From contig JAHBUE010000001.1 of the NCBI GenBank assembly GCA_019638235.1, positions 854,492 to 918,491 on the forward strand: 64,000 bases of DNA, given 5' to 3'. Origin of the DNA: Cyclobacteriaceae bacterium (GTDB lineage Bacteria; Bacteroidota; Bacteroidia; Cytophagales; Cyclobacteriaceae). Shown here one piece after another: positions 47,026 through 55,412 of this stretch; positions within the stretch are counted from its first letter, which is position 1, and every line of letters starts with the position of its first letter. The notes under the pieces are model-generated. The model saw nothing but the letters and a program-made list of their open reading frames with translations. It did not search any database and was not told the DNA's origin. A program made the translations under genes and the position numbers.

Positions 47026-47537
47026 TGAATATTATTGACCTTACTAAACAAGAATTCAGTAATAATCGGTCTGAATTAAGAAAAGAAATTATCAATATTT
47101 TCTTGAAAGAAAGTCCAGGAACAGGCAAAGGAGAACTTACGTCACGATACAATTATATAGTAAAAAAGAAAGGAGAACAGGAAGTTTATCTAAAAAGACC
47201 TGCACAATTTAACAACGGATTTGATTTTACACTCAATGTTTCAAACACAAATTTTAATCCAGGTGGCAGAGCTACAACAAGACCAACTCACGGAAATATT
47301 ATAGATGACTTAGTTCAGAAAAAAGAAGTAAACACAAAACTTTATGATGAACTGAAAGAGCAAATTGATAAAATATATAATTGCCAAAATCCTAATAAAG
47401 TCGAATTCGATTTTGGAATTGGAATTGATTCTGAAATACTTCTTGAATGTATTAAATGGCTTTTTGTTGAACAAGATGTTACCTATTGGAATTATTCGGG
47501 AAGAGCGATGTTTTATAGTGCTATTCAAGATATATAG
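47022..47537 (+). CDS. Unrecognised restriction-modification partner, 171 aa
   Basis: Translation starts on the ATGATG that overlaps the controller-gene stop. The protein has a long N-terminal helix (SELRKEIINIFLKESPG), a central segment FNNGFDFTLNV and a conserved-looking C-terminus WLFVEQDVTYWNYSGRAM. I recognise no catalytic motif. Its position between the controller and nuclease genes, with three bases to the latter, suggests a second nuclease subunit or specificity factor. It is AT-rich like its neighbours. Confidence 0.7.
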   Translation: MMNIIDLTKQEFSNNRSELRKEIINIFLKESPGTGKGELTSRYNYIVKKKGEQEVYLKRPAQFNNGFDFTLNVSNTNFNPGGRATTRPTHGNIIDDLVQKKEVNTKLYDELKEQIDKIYNCQNPNKVEFDFGIGIDSEILLECIKWLFVEQDVTYWNYSGRAMFYSAIQDI

Positions 47538-47540
47538 ATT

Positions 47541-48059
47541 ATGAGAAGAATAAATACAGTTGGAGGAGGATCGCAAACCAATGTAAACGGATTAGAATTT
47601 GAAGCACGAACTCATTTATTAGAGGCTTTAAACAATCACACTGATTTTACAGTTATAGGAAATCAAGTTTTTAAAGACGGAGAAGTTGTGGCTCATTATT
47701 TTGAAAAACACGGATTATACAAACAGCTGCTTGAAATAAGAGGAATCAATTATTCAGACTACATTTCTAAAAAATTATTGCCAGATGGAGCTTTATTGGT
47801 TGAAGATACTATTTATATCATTGAAAAAAAGTTTCAAAGTGGTTCAGGTTCTGTTGATGAAAAACTTCAAACTTGTGATTTTAAAAGAAAGCAATATGTC
47901 AAATTATTTTCTCCAATAAATATCAATGTGCAGTTTTATTATGTTTTAAATGATTGGTTTGACCAGCCAAGTAACAGAGACGTTTTTGATTATATAAGAA
48001 GTGTTGGCTGTGATTATTTCATTGAAGAATTACCTTTGAACAGATTGGGATTAGAATAA
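47541..48059 (+). CDS. Small PD-(D/E)XK nuclease, candidate restriction endonuclease
   Basis: The active-site signature is P81-D82, then 12 residues, then E95-K96-K97 (LLPDGALLVEDTIYIIEKKF), followed by the polar helix with QTCDFKRKQY. Glu21 in NGLEFEARTHLLEAL may be the preceding helix residue of the fold. The protein is 172 aa. It shows no resemblance to what I recall of DpnII or MboI endonucleases although the methyltransferases look DpnII-like. It ends at a bidirectional terminator shared with the convergent methylase gene. Confidence 0.78.
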   Translation: MRRINTVGGGSQTNVNGLEFEARTHLLEALNNHTDFTVIGNQVFKDGEVVAHYFEKHGLYKQLLEIRGINYSDYISKKLLPDGALLVEDTIYIIEKKFQSGSGSVDEKLQTCDFKRKQYVKLFSPININVQFYYVLNDWFDQPSNRDVFDYIRSVGCDYFIEELPLNRLGLE

Positions 48060-48061
48060 AA

Positions 48062-48085
48062 AATTCAGGCTAAACAGCCTGAATT
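48062..48085. terminator. Bidirectional terminator between nuclease and methylase genes
   Basis: A perfect 10-bp stem AATTCAGGCT-aaac-AGCCTGAATT lies just beyond the nuclease stop and overlaps the last codons of the methylase gene. Confidence 0.75.
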
Positions 48086-49011
48086 GCAACATTATTGTTC
48101 ACTTGATTTGTAATTAATAACTCTGTTAATTTTCCTCTTTTATTAGGATTTGCATTTATACTTCTTTTTGCTTCAATTCGTTGGATATTAAAATCAGCAT
48201 ACAGATCATCAAAAAAGCTTTTGTTTTCATTTTTTCCTTTCACGTCCGAATTGCTTAAAATCCAGGTGTGATTTAAAATATCAAGTTTGTTGCAGAAATT
48301 TTTCAAGCGAATTTGTTCGCTGTCGTTAAATTCATCTTTTGCGTAAGAATTGAAACTTGAAGTTTTACTCAATGGTTTATAGGGTGGATCAAAATAAAAT
48401 AATGAGCCTTCATTCGCATAGTCAAGAGTCCGTTCAAAATCGCCACATAAAATTTCTACCTTTTGCAGGGCTTTGCTAACTGCTAAAATATTCTCTTTGT
48501 CACAAATAGTTGGACGTTTGTAGCTTCCGATGGGTACATTATACTCGTTCTTTCGGTTCACTCTATATAAACCATTAAAACAAGTACGATTGAGATAAAT
48601 AAACAAAGCGGCTTGTCCGATTTGTTCTTCTTTTCTTGAATTGTATAATTCTCTTTTTTGGTAGTAATAGAGTTTTTTATTTTCCTCATTTCCTTCCAGG
48701 TTGTGATATTCGTTTTGTAGAATTTGCAGAATTGAAATCAGGTCTTTTGGCTTATTTGCGATAGTTCTGTATGTGTTAATCAAGTCTTCGTTGATGTCGT
48801 TTATTACGGCTTTTTCTATGTTGGGAAAATTGTTAAGCATCCAAAACAAGACTGCTCCACTGCCTACAAATGGCTCTATATATGTGAATTTGTCTTTATG
48901 AGCGTCTTTGGGTAAAGCCTTTTCAATATAGTTAATGAGCTGTGTTTTACCTCCTGCCCATTTTAAAAAAGGTTTTGCTAATCTATCCGTCATTTGTTTG
49001 TATTTAAGCAT
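48070..49011 (-). CDS. Adenine DNA methyltransferase, Dam/DpnM (M.DpnIIA)-like, alpha class
   Basis: The alpha-class order is clear: motif X/I FLKWAGGKTQL at 15-25, EPFVGSGAVLF, then motif IV DPPYKPLS at 208-212. These are features of Dam, DpnM and MboIA, which methylate adenine in GATC. The 313-aa length is slightly longer than Dam. An alternative start six codons later (MTDRLAKPF) is possible. It is convergent with the nuclease gene and closes the island on the right. Confidence 0.92.
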   Translation of the reverse strand: MLKYKQMTDRLAKPFLKWAGGKTQLINYIEKALPKDAHKDKFTYIEPFVGSGAVLFWMLNNFPNIEKAVINDINEDLINTYRTIANKPKDLISILQILQNEYHNLEGNEENKKLYYYQKRELYNSRKEEQIGQAALFIYLNRTCFNGLYRVNRKNEYNVPIGSYKRPTICDKENILAVSKALQKVEILCGDFERTLDYANEGSLFYFDPPYKPLSKTSSFNSYAKDEFNDSEQIRLKNFCNKLDILNHTWILSNSDVKGKNENKSFFDDLYADFNIQRIEAKRSINANPNKRGKLTELLITNQVNNNVAIQAV

Positions 49012-49170
49012 TTACGTCAGGCAGATTTATAATTCTCATTCTTTTTTTGTTTCGATAAATTAAGTGTCAGTCGACAGCCGACTTTGTTTGCACGATCAAC
49101 TAATTCACATACGCATGCAATTCTATTTCATATATCTGCTAATCTATACAGGTATGCGAATGTACTCAAT

Positions 49171-50535
49171 TCAATACGAATCATCCAACGCAAACGTATT
49201 CTTCCTGAACATCCACTGCCCTTTGGTAAAATCGGGGAAGGCAATGGTTTCTCCGCCTAAGCGGATAGAGGTTTCGGAAAGAGGTGTGATTGCGCTCCAC
49301 GCTACGGCATCGTAAATATCCATAGGGAAAGGTTGCTTGCGTTTAATGGCTTCAATAAAAGCATTGAGTACAAACCAATCCATGCCGCCATGCCCGGCAC
49401 CGGCTGCATCGTTGGCATATTTTTTCCAAAGCGGGTGGTCGTACTTGTCTAACCAGGGCTGCGCGTCTTCCCAGCGGTGGGGTTGCTTGCTTTGCCCTTC
49501 AATGTAAATGGATTTGTTCACGTCCATCCAGATGCCGTTGGTACCCTGCACGCGGAAGCCTATCGAATAGGGGCGGGGCAGGTTGGTGTCGTGCTGGAGT
49601 AAAATCGTTTCATCGTTTGCGCATTTTATCATGGTGGTAACAACATCGCCCAGCTTGAACTTTACTTTTGCGTTAGGATGATTTTCGCCTGCTGTCTTCA
49701 CAATGTAATCGTGCAATCCACGTGCTTTTGATGAATACGAAACCAATTCGGTAAACCGGTTACCACGATTAATGTTAATCATCATGGCAACAGGGCCAAT
49801 GCCGTGCGTAGGGTAGAGGTCGCCATCGCGGTGCACGGAGTGTTCGGTGCGCCACTGCGCTTCCGAAAAACCTTTTTCGCCAAACTCAACACCTCCGCCA
49901 TAGGGATTTACGCCATCGTTGAATTTTACTTCGCGTAAATCGTGCTGGTAGCCTCCTTGTAAGTGAACCAACTCGCCAAAAACATTTTGCCGCACCATAT
50001 TCAGCACGGCCATCACATCGCGCCTGTAACATACGTTCTCCAGCATCATCAACGGCATGCCGGTGCGTTCGGAAGTTTGCACCAACTCCCAACATTCTTC
50101 TAGGGTGGTGCCGGTAATTACTTCGCAGCCCACAATTTTTTTGGCGTTCATGGCATCTAAGCATTGCACGGTGTGCCATTCCCACGGAGTGGAAATGATT
50201 ATGGCATCAATATTTTTGTTTTCCAGCAGTTTGCGATAGCCGTAGTTGCCTTCCAGAATAACCTGTGGTTTTGGTTTGCCTGCTTTTTGTACGATGTTCA
50301 AGCTCATGTCCATCATGCGTTGCTGGATGTCGCATAGGGCAACTACTTCCACATCGTTTCTGCGCAAAGCAAGGCTAAGATGATGCTGCCCGCGCAGGCC
50401 GACACCGATAAATCCAAGTCGCACTTTTTGCGTTTTATCCTGTGCAAACAGCGAGGACGAAGGTAGAATAGTGAAAGCCGCACCGGCCAATGCGGTGGTT
50501 TGAATGAATTTTCTACGATTTGTTTTCATTGTCAT
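49171..50535 (-). CDS. Gfo/Idh/MocA-fold enzyme, GH109 type (alpha-N-acetylgalactosaminidase-like)
   Basis: A twin-arginine-like leader (TNRRKFIQTTALAGAAF) precedes a Rossmann domain with GFIGVGLRGQHH. Segments such as GGYQHDLREVKFN, QWRTEHSVHRDGDLYPTHG, NRGNRF and LQHDTNLPRPYS match the GH109 family, which cleaves terminal GalNAc using tightly bound NAD. Secretion through the Tat pathway would suit a pre-bound cofactor. The start overlaps the stop of the peptidase gene by three bases, so the two are coupled. Confidence 0.85.
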   Translation of the reverse strand: MTMKTNRRKFIQTTALAGAAFTILPSSSLFAQDKTQKVRLGFIGVGLRGQHHLSLALRRNDVEVVALCDIQQRMMDMSLNIVQKAGKPKPQVILEGNYGYRKLLENKNIDAIIISTPWEWHTVQCLDAMNAKKIVGCEVITGTTLEECWELVQTSERTGMPLMMLENVCYRRDVMAVLNMVRQNVFGELVHLQGGYQHDLREVKFNDGVNPYGGGVEFGEKGFSEAQWRTEHSVHRDGDLYPTHGIGPVAMMININRGNRFTELVSYSSKARGLHDYIVKTAGENHPNAKVKFKLGDVVTTMIKCANDETILLQHDTNLPRPYSIGFRVQGTNGIWMDVNKSIYIEGQSKQPHRWEDAQPWLDKYDHPLWKKYANDAAGAGHGGMDWFVLNAFIEAIKRKQPFPMDIYDAVAWSAITPLSETSIRLGGETIAFPDFTKGQWMFRKNTFALDDSY

Positions 50536-51485
50536 AATTCTTTCATCAATAAGTTATACAAGGTAATCATACTTTTAATATCGTGTTTGTGCACACGCTC
50601 ATCGGGTGTGTGTGGGTTTTGTTGTGGCGCACCCACAAAGCACCAGTCGAACGGGTAAGGCGATGTTTGCAGTTCGCGTCCATCGCTGGAGCCCATGCCC
50701 TCTACTTCAAGCTGAAAATCAATTTTACTTTTTGCAGCAATACCAATAATCTTATCTACAAATTTTTTGCGTGGAATGTTCTTGTCGCGTAACGAAATGG
50801 CTACGCCCTTGCCCGGCTCTACGCCATCAGTAGCCCAGGTGATGTCGGAAATGAGCGCCTGCCTCACTTTCCATTTTTCATAAATGTATTTTGCAAGATA
50901 TGGAACCGCGCCTCCGCCATGTTCTTCCCACGCGCTGAAAACAATAACACCGTCTTTTAAGGTTTTGGCAACTTGCAGCGCATTGAATATACCGAGCCGG
51001 TTATCGAGATATGGAGTTTGAATGTGTGTTTGTGTTTCGCGGAAATTTATTTTGTAGGTGAGCGATGTGCCTCTGTCGATAGCGCGACCAAATCGGTAAA
51101 GTGCGTGGTTCTCCTTGTCGTATTCGAGTTCACATTCAATCGGCCCTTTGCTGTCGTGGCCTACTAATTTGGCGCCCATGTCGGCCTCGGGGCTGCCAAT
51201 GGGTAACAATTGGTTGAAATACCGCACGGTAAACCCGATGCTGTCCATGTGGGCGAAGATTGCTGTGCGCGGTTTGCCGAATTTTACGATGATGCAATCT
51301 TGAAATTCATCGCCATGAATAATTACCGGTTTGGCTTTCCACGATTTTTTTGCCATGTTGATGTAGTTGAGCAAAAACTCCTTCATGGCGTATTCTTCGC
51401 CCGAAGGAGCGTGGACGTTGCAGAGTTGCTTCAATAGCCGGAACTCGCTTCCGGCAGCGGTTTTGATTTTTTTATTGCGGGGCAT
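50532..51485 (-). CDS. M42-like metallopeptidase (aminopeptidase)
   Basis: Ligands of a two-zinc M42/M20-type site are visible: H-x-D in FAHMDSIGF, the bridging Asp in PYLDNRLGIF, the Glu pair in SAWEEHGGGA, Asp in LISDITWATDG and the late His in RVHKHDIKS. No signal peptide is present from the chosen start MPRNKK, so it should act in the cytoplasm. It is coupled to the GH109-like gene and divergent from upp, with 54 bases between the start codons. Confidence 0.8.
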   Translation of the reverse strand: MPRNKKIKTAAGSEFRLLKQLCNVHAPSGEEYAMKEFLLNYINMAKKSWKAKPVIIHGDEFQDCIIVKFGKPRTAIFAHMDSIGFTVRYFNQLLPIGSPEADMGAKLVGHDSKGPIECELEYDKENHALYRFGRAIDRGTSLTYKINFRETQTHIQTPYLDNRLGIFNALQVAKTLKDGVIVFSAWEEHGGGAVPYLAKYIYEKWKVRQALISDITWATDGVEPGKGVAISLRDKNIPRKKFVDKIIGIAAKSKIDFQLEVEGMGSSDGRELQTSPYPFDWCFVGAPQQNPHTPDERVHKHDIKSMITLYNLLMKEL

Positions 51486-51539
51486 AGTATTTGGTATGCA
51501 ACTTAATCTTAAATTTTGGTTGAAAAAAAACAGCACATT

Positions 51540-52184
51540 ATGACTTTTATTTTAAATGAGGTTGACTCCATTGCCAACAATATGTTGAAGGAATTACGCG
51601 ATAAATCTATTCAGCAGGACCGTATGCGCTTCCGGCAGAATGTTGAAAGACTCGGTTCGATACTGGCGTATGAGGTATCTAAGAAACTATCGTACCACGA
51701 AGAACAGGTTGAAACCCCGCTGGGTTTTTCCGCTATCAATGTGCTTCGCCATCAGCCGGTGCTGATTACCGTGTTACGTGCGGGTTTGCCTTTCTTTCAG
51801 GGCTTTCAATATTTTTTCGACCAGGCCGACAATGGATTTATTGGTGCATATCGGAAAGAAAGTGAAACGAATATTGCCATAAACCTGGAGTACCTTGCTG
51901 CGCCTGACCTTGCCGGCAAGCATCTCATCCTGATTGACCCCATGCTGGCTACCGGCAAATCGGTTGTTAAATCTGTTGAAGCGTTACTAACACACGGCAC
52001 ACCGGCTTATGTACACATTGCCGCGTTGGTGGCCGCACCCGAAGGAATTGAATATATAAAGAGTAAACTTCACCTGCCGTATTCCGTATATACCTGTGCA
52101 TTGGATGAAAAATTAAATACGCAATCGTACATAGTGCCGGGGTTGGGCGATGCCGGGGATTTATGTTACGGTGAGAAATTATAG
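51540..52184 (+). CDS. upp: Uracil phosphoribosyltransferase
   Basis: The PRPP loop LILIDPMLATGKSVVKSVEAL and the C-terminal uracil-binding YIVPGLGDAGDLCYG are diagnostic. It is 214 aa from MTFILNEVDS; the frame extends eight codons upstream toward the divergent promoter but with no conservation. It converts uracil and PRPP to UMP. The next gene follows after nine bases. Confidence 0.95.
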   Translation: MTFILNEVDSIANNMLKELRDKSIQQDRMRFRQNVERLGSILAYEVSKKLSYHEEQVETPLGFSAINVLRHQPVLITVLRAGLPFFQGFQYFFDQADNGFIGAYRKESETNIAINLEYLAAPDLAGKHLILIDPMLATGKSVVKSVEALLTHGTPAYVHIAALVAAPEGIEYIKSKLHLPYSVYTCALDEKLNTQSYIVPGLGDAGDLCYGEKL

Positions 52185-52193
52185 GTTAGCTAT

Positions 52194-52655
52194 ATGATTG
52201 AAGAACTGTTAAAGGCGCTGCCGATTTATCTTTCATGCACATTAAAATTTGTTGTTGGCCCGATAGCGGGCTATGGTGTGGGGCTGCACATTGTTACAAC
52301 TATTCTGGCTACTGTGCTGGGCATGATGACCAGCGTGGTGGCATTTACATTTTTTGGTAACTGGCTTCGCACTAAATTGTTGAGTCGCTGGCTGCGTAAC
52401 CGCAAGAAATTTACAACCGGAAACAGAAGGGCTATCCGCGTATGGCAACGGTTTGGCTTGCCTGGTGTTGCTGTGCTTACCCCATTATTACTTACCCCTA
52501 TTGGTGGCACACTTATCGCGGTAAGCTTTGGCGCGCCCAGAGATAAAATTTTACTCTATATGTTTATCAGTGCTTCGGTGTTTGCTGTAGCCATGTGTTA
52601 CGCTGTGTATGAGTTTGGCGATTATGTGATGCCATGGCTGGAGAAACTGTTTTGA
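52194..52655 (+). CDS. Small integral membrane protein, possible small multidrug-export family
   Basis: About four hydrophobic segments fill the 153 residues. The central block FGLPGVAVLTPLLLTPIGG followed by LIAVSFGAPRDKILLYM resembles the PF06695-type 'small multi-drug export' family, but similarity is judged by eye and the annotation of that family is itself weak. It is nine bases downstream of upp and is probably co-transcribed. Confidence 0.65.
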   Translation: MIEELLKALPIYLSCTLKFVVGPIAGYGVGLHIVTTILATVLGMMTSVVAFTFFGNWLRTKLLSRWLRNRKKFTTGNRRAIRVWQRFGLPGVAVLTPLLLTPIGGTLIAVSFGAPRDKILLYMFISASVFAVAMCYAVYEFGDYVMPWLEKLF

Positions 52656-52745
52656 AAAATGTGATTATAGACGTATCAACCTGGAGCAAAAAATAAACTC
52701 TTTGGTGTAATCCATGAAAGCCTGTCTAAAATAAACTCAACGAAT

Positions 52746-54596
52746 CTACTCAACGCTGTTCTTCCAATGCTCCGTGTATTCAATCATCAACGCTTCAACA
52801 GCCTGCATGTTTGTTTCCTTCCTGCCTCTTCGTTCAAACCGCTTGGCTTCCTGCTTGTTGTCGTCTGCTAAAAAAAGCAACGCGCCTTTGTATTCAAGCA
52901 CCTGGGCATACAATTCCCGGAAACGGTTGCCGTTATCGGCCTGCTCTAACTCGTTTAACAGGTAAGGCCAAAACTGGTTTAATACGTGATGAAGAAATTT
53001 TTTCTTTACCACTACTTCAACGTTGTTCACGCCCATATAGGGGTTGTACAAATATTTTGTGTATTGCCTGGTAAATTCTTCCTGAACATCCGTAAGACCG
53101 AGGTATGCTGTATGGATATAGAACTCCCTGAAAAACTCGTAATAAGCAATGACTTCGGTAAGAAAAGCCCTTCGGCTTTCATACGAATCAAGCCCGGCAA
53201 AAATTCCTTTTTTTTCGTTGAAGTCTGCCTCAACAAACCGGTTGTAAACCGCAATCGCAAACCGGTTTTTATCATCTGTTGGAATGTGGTTGCTGATGTC
53301 GTTTCGAAGAAACACCCATTCTTCTTCCATTTTCTCTACATCGCCCTTCAGCCTTAGGTATTCAACGGCAGTGCGCAGGTCGTTTATGTGAGCGTTTACC
53401 TGTGTTTCTAATAATCCTGATGTTTTTTCGAGGTAGTAAACAAAATCGCTGGGGGATTTAAACTGCACATTCCTTTCAGCAAGCAAGTATTCGGGTGAGG
53501 TGTACCGAGCCTCTTTGCTTAAAAATTTTTCAATCCTGTTTTTTTGACGTTCAATATCTGCGATAAGCCCTTCCGTTACACGCAACAGGCTGTCGATGCC
53601 TGGTGTGCCCGACCTTCTTAACTGAAAAACCGGTTGCTCAAGTTTACTCTTCAGTACCGAATCGGCTTGGGTTAATTTTTTAGTACACGCCATCAGCGTG
53701 GCAGCCTCATTATTTTTTAACGCAAAGTATAAAGCCGACACGCCTTTAATCAACGGTAAATCAAGTAGCGGGTGTGCCCCTATCAGTCTTTCGCCAATAC
53801 GGTAAGGCGCCATTGCTTTGTTTAACGATTCGCCAACGGGTGTTTGCAGTTGGTAAAGCGAATCACTTTCAGCAAACCCCGACATCCATATCCAGGGGTT
53901 TGTTGTATGGCCTGCTACAATGCTGTCGGCCAGTTTGATTTGTTGTTTTACAGAAAGAAAAAATTTTTCAACCTGTTCCGTTCCATTCACCTGCATACCG
54001 GTAAGTATTCCGTTTTGATAGGTAACATCCTGCCGGCCTCTGCCGGAATAGTTAAAATTCCACCTGCCGTCAAAAATTCCCGCAGGGTTTGTTTTGCCAT
54101 TGAACGAAACGGAATCTCCGCGAAACGACCAGGTGTTTGTGGCGGTATTGAACAAAAGCACTTCGCGTTTCTCGCTGTCATCAAACGGGCCATATTCAAA
54201 ACGCCACTCGCCAACCGGTCGCCCTTTGCTGTACCGACCCCTGATAAACGTTCTGTTGCCTTTAACAACCGGCTGCACACCGGTTAAATCAAAATCATCT
54301 ACATCGAAATTAACGGTGTAGTCGAGTAATTCAATTTCGCCTTCGGGCAAATTGTTTCTGAACATAACTTTGATGTGCGCCAACTCAAACCAGCCGGTTT
54401 CATTATTTTTATGATTAAGCCTCCATAAATATTCTCCTTGCAGAACCTTAGCGCTGTCGGTAGAAATAAACCTGAATTTTTCTGTTGCTCCGTCAGCGGG
54501 CAGCCACACGGCCTGGCCGTCATACATGCTTTGCCGGGCTATGCTTACACTTGAAAGCAACAAGAACACTAAAAGAAACGAACTGCTTATCTTCAT
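52746..54596 (-). CDS. Secreted protein with MORN/YwqK-like N-terminal region, 616 aa
   Basis: A signal peptide (MKISSSFLLVFLLLSSVSIARQ) is followed by strand repeats of the 'G-x-W-x-Y/F' type (IRGRYSKGRPVGEWRFEYGP, IFDGRWNFNY, YQNGILTGMQV) as in MORN/YwqK proteins. The C-terminal two thirds are helical with coiled-coil character. It lies 12 bases downstream of the DUF2490 gene and forms a leftward cluster with it and the OmpA-like gene. Function unknown; an envelope-associated complex is plausible. Confidence 0.72.
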   Translation of the reverse strand: MKISSSFLLVFLLLSSVSIARQSMYDGQAVWLPADGATEKFRFISTDSAKVLQGEYLWRLNHKNNETGWFELAHIKVMFRNNLPEGEIELLDYTVNFDVDDFDLTGVQPVVKGNRTFIRGRYSKGRPVGEWRFEYGPFDDSEKREVLLFNTATNTWSFRGDSVSFNGKTNPAGIFDGRWNFNYSGRGRQDVTYQNGILTGMQVNGTEQVEKFFLSVKQQIKLADSIVAGHTTNPWIWMSGFAESDSLYQLQTPVGESLNKAMAPYRIGERLIGAHPLLDLPLIKGVSALYFALKNNEAATLMACTKKLTQADSVLKSKLEQPVFQLRRSGTPGIDSLLRVTEGLIADIERQKNRIEKFLSKEARYTSPEYLLAERNVQFKSPSDFVYYLEKTSGLLETQVNAHINDLRTAVEYLRLKGDVEKMEEEWVFLRNDISNHIPTDDKNRFAIAVYNRFVEADFNEKKGIFAGLDSYESRRAFLTEVIAYYEFFREFYIHTAYLGLTDVQEEFTRQYTKYLYNPYMGVNNVEVVVKKKFLHHVLNQFWPYLLNELEQADNGNRFRELYAQVLEYKGALLFLADDNKQEAKRFERRGRKETNMQAVEALMIEYTEHWKNSVE

Positions 54597-54608
54597 GCGC
54601 TCCTGAAA

Positions 54609-55352
54609 TTATTTTGATGTAAAAAGTCCGGTGAGGTCGTCCATGTTGTACACTACACTCATTTGAAAGTTGTGGTTCACATCGGGCTTTGCAAAATTTG
54701 GTAACGATATAACCTGGTTGAGGTACCCAAACTGAAGATTAAATTTTGGACTAAGCTGGTAGCCCACGGCAACATACAGGCGGTTGCGGTCAAAAAACTG
54801 CCCCGACAGTTCGCGGCCTAAGTTCATAAACAACTCATTATAAGAAGAGATAAAATAATGCCTGAGGTAGGGCGAGAAATTATACAGCGGAAACAGCGCC
54901 TGCAACCGGTAGCGTATGCGGTTATCAAAAATGTATTCGTCTTCGCTTATGTTTCTCACAAAGCGTTGTTCGAGCCGGTAGCGGTGCTCCAAAAAAATAT
55001 TATACGTGCGATGCCTTAAAATAAGTTGTTCCCAGATGCGATGCTCAATGGTAGTAATGCCTTCTTTAGAGGAAGGCGTTGTGTAGATAAGTCCGTACCC
55101 ACCGGTAACCATGCTTACCGGGCTTATGTAATAATTTACGCCCACCCGCGCCAATGTTTGATGCACGGTGTTGGGGATAAAGTAGTTGCGCATTTGAAAC
55201 TCGGAATGTATCCCGAATTTGCTGTTGATTTTGTTATCGCCAAAATACATAACCCAGTTGCCGAACGGCTGCTGCCGGGGCTGGTTTTGCCCCACGGCTG
55301 TGCCGTAGAAAAACAAGCTGCCGGTCAGGAATATGATTACGCTGTACTTCAT
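54609..55352 (-). CDS. DUF2490 outer-membrane protein
   Basis: After the signal peptide (MKYSVIIFLTGSLFFYG ... VGQ) the sequence has the DUF2490 layout: FGNWVMYFGDNKI, then IEHRIWEQLILRHRTYNIFLEHR-type strands and FDNRIRYRLQ. These proteins are small outer-membrane barrels of unknown function. The ATG at MKYS is taken; three residues upstream is another ATG. It sits between the OmpA-like gene and the MORN-like gene. Confidence 0.8.
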   Translation of the reverse strand: MKYSVIIFLTGSLFFYGTAVGQNQPRQQPFGNWVMYFGDNKINSKFGIHSEFQMRNYFIPNTVHQTLARVGVNYYISPVSMVTGGYGLIYTTPSSKEGITTIEHRIWEQLILRHRTYNIFLEHRYRLEQRFVRNISEDEYIFDNRIRYRLQALFPLYNFSPYLRHYFISSYNELFMNLGRELSGQFFDRNRLYVAVGYQLSPKFNLQFGYLNQVISLPNFAKPDVNHNFQMSVVYNMDDLTGLFTSK

Positions 55353-55412
55353 GGCATACAATATGGCTCGTATGTGTCCTTAAAACGCATAAATATATTG
55401 TAAAGATGTGAG

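Noticed and set aside
47541..48059. Calling the small nuclease R.DpnII or R.MboI
   Set aside because: The methylases look DpnII-like, but the nuclease is too short and its active-site surroundings do not resemble those endonucleases as I recall them.
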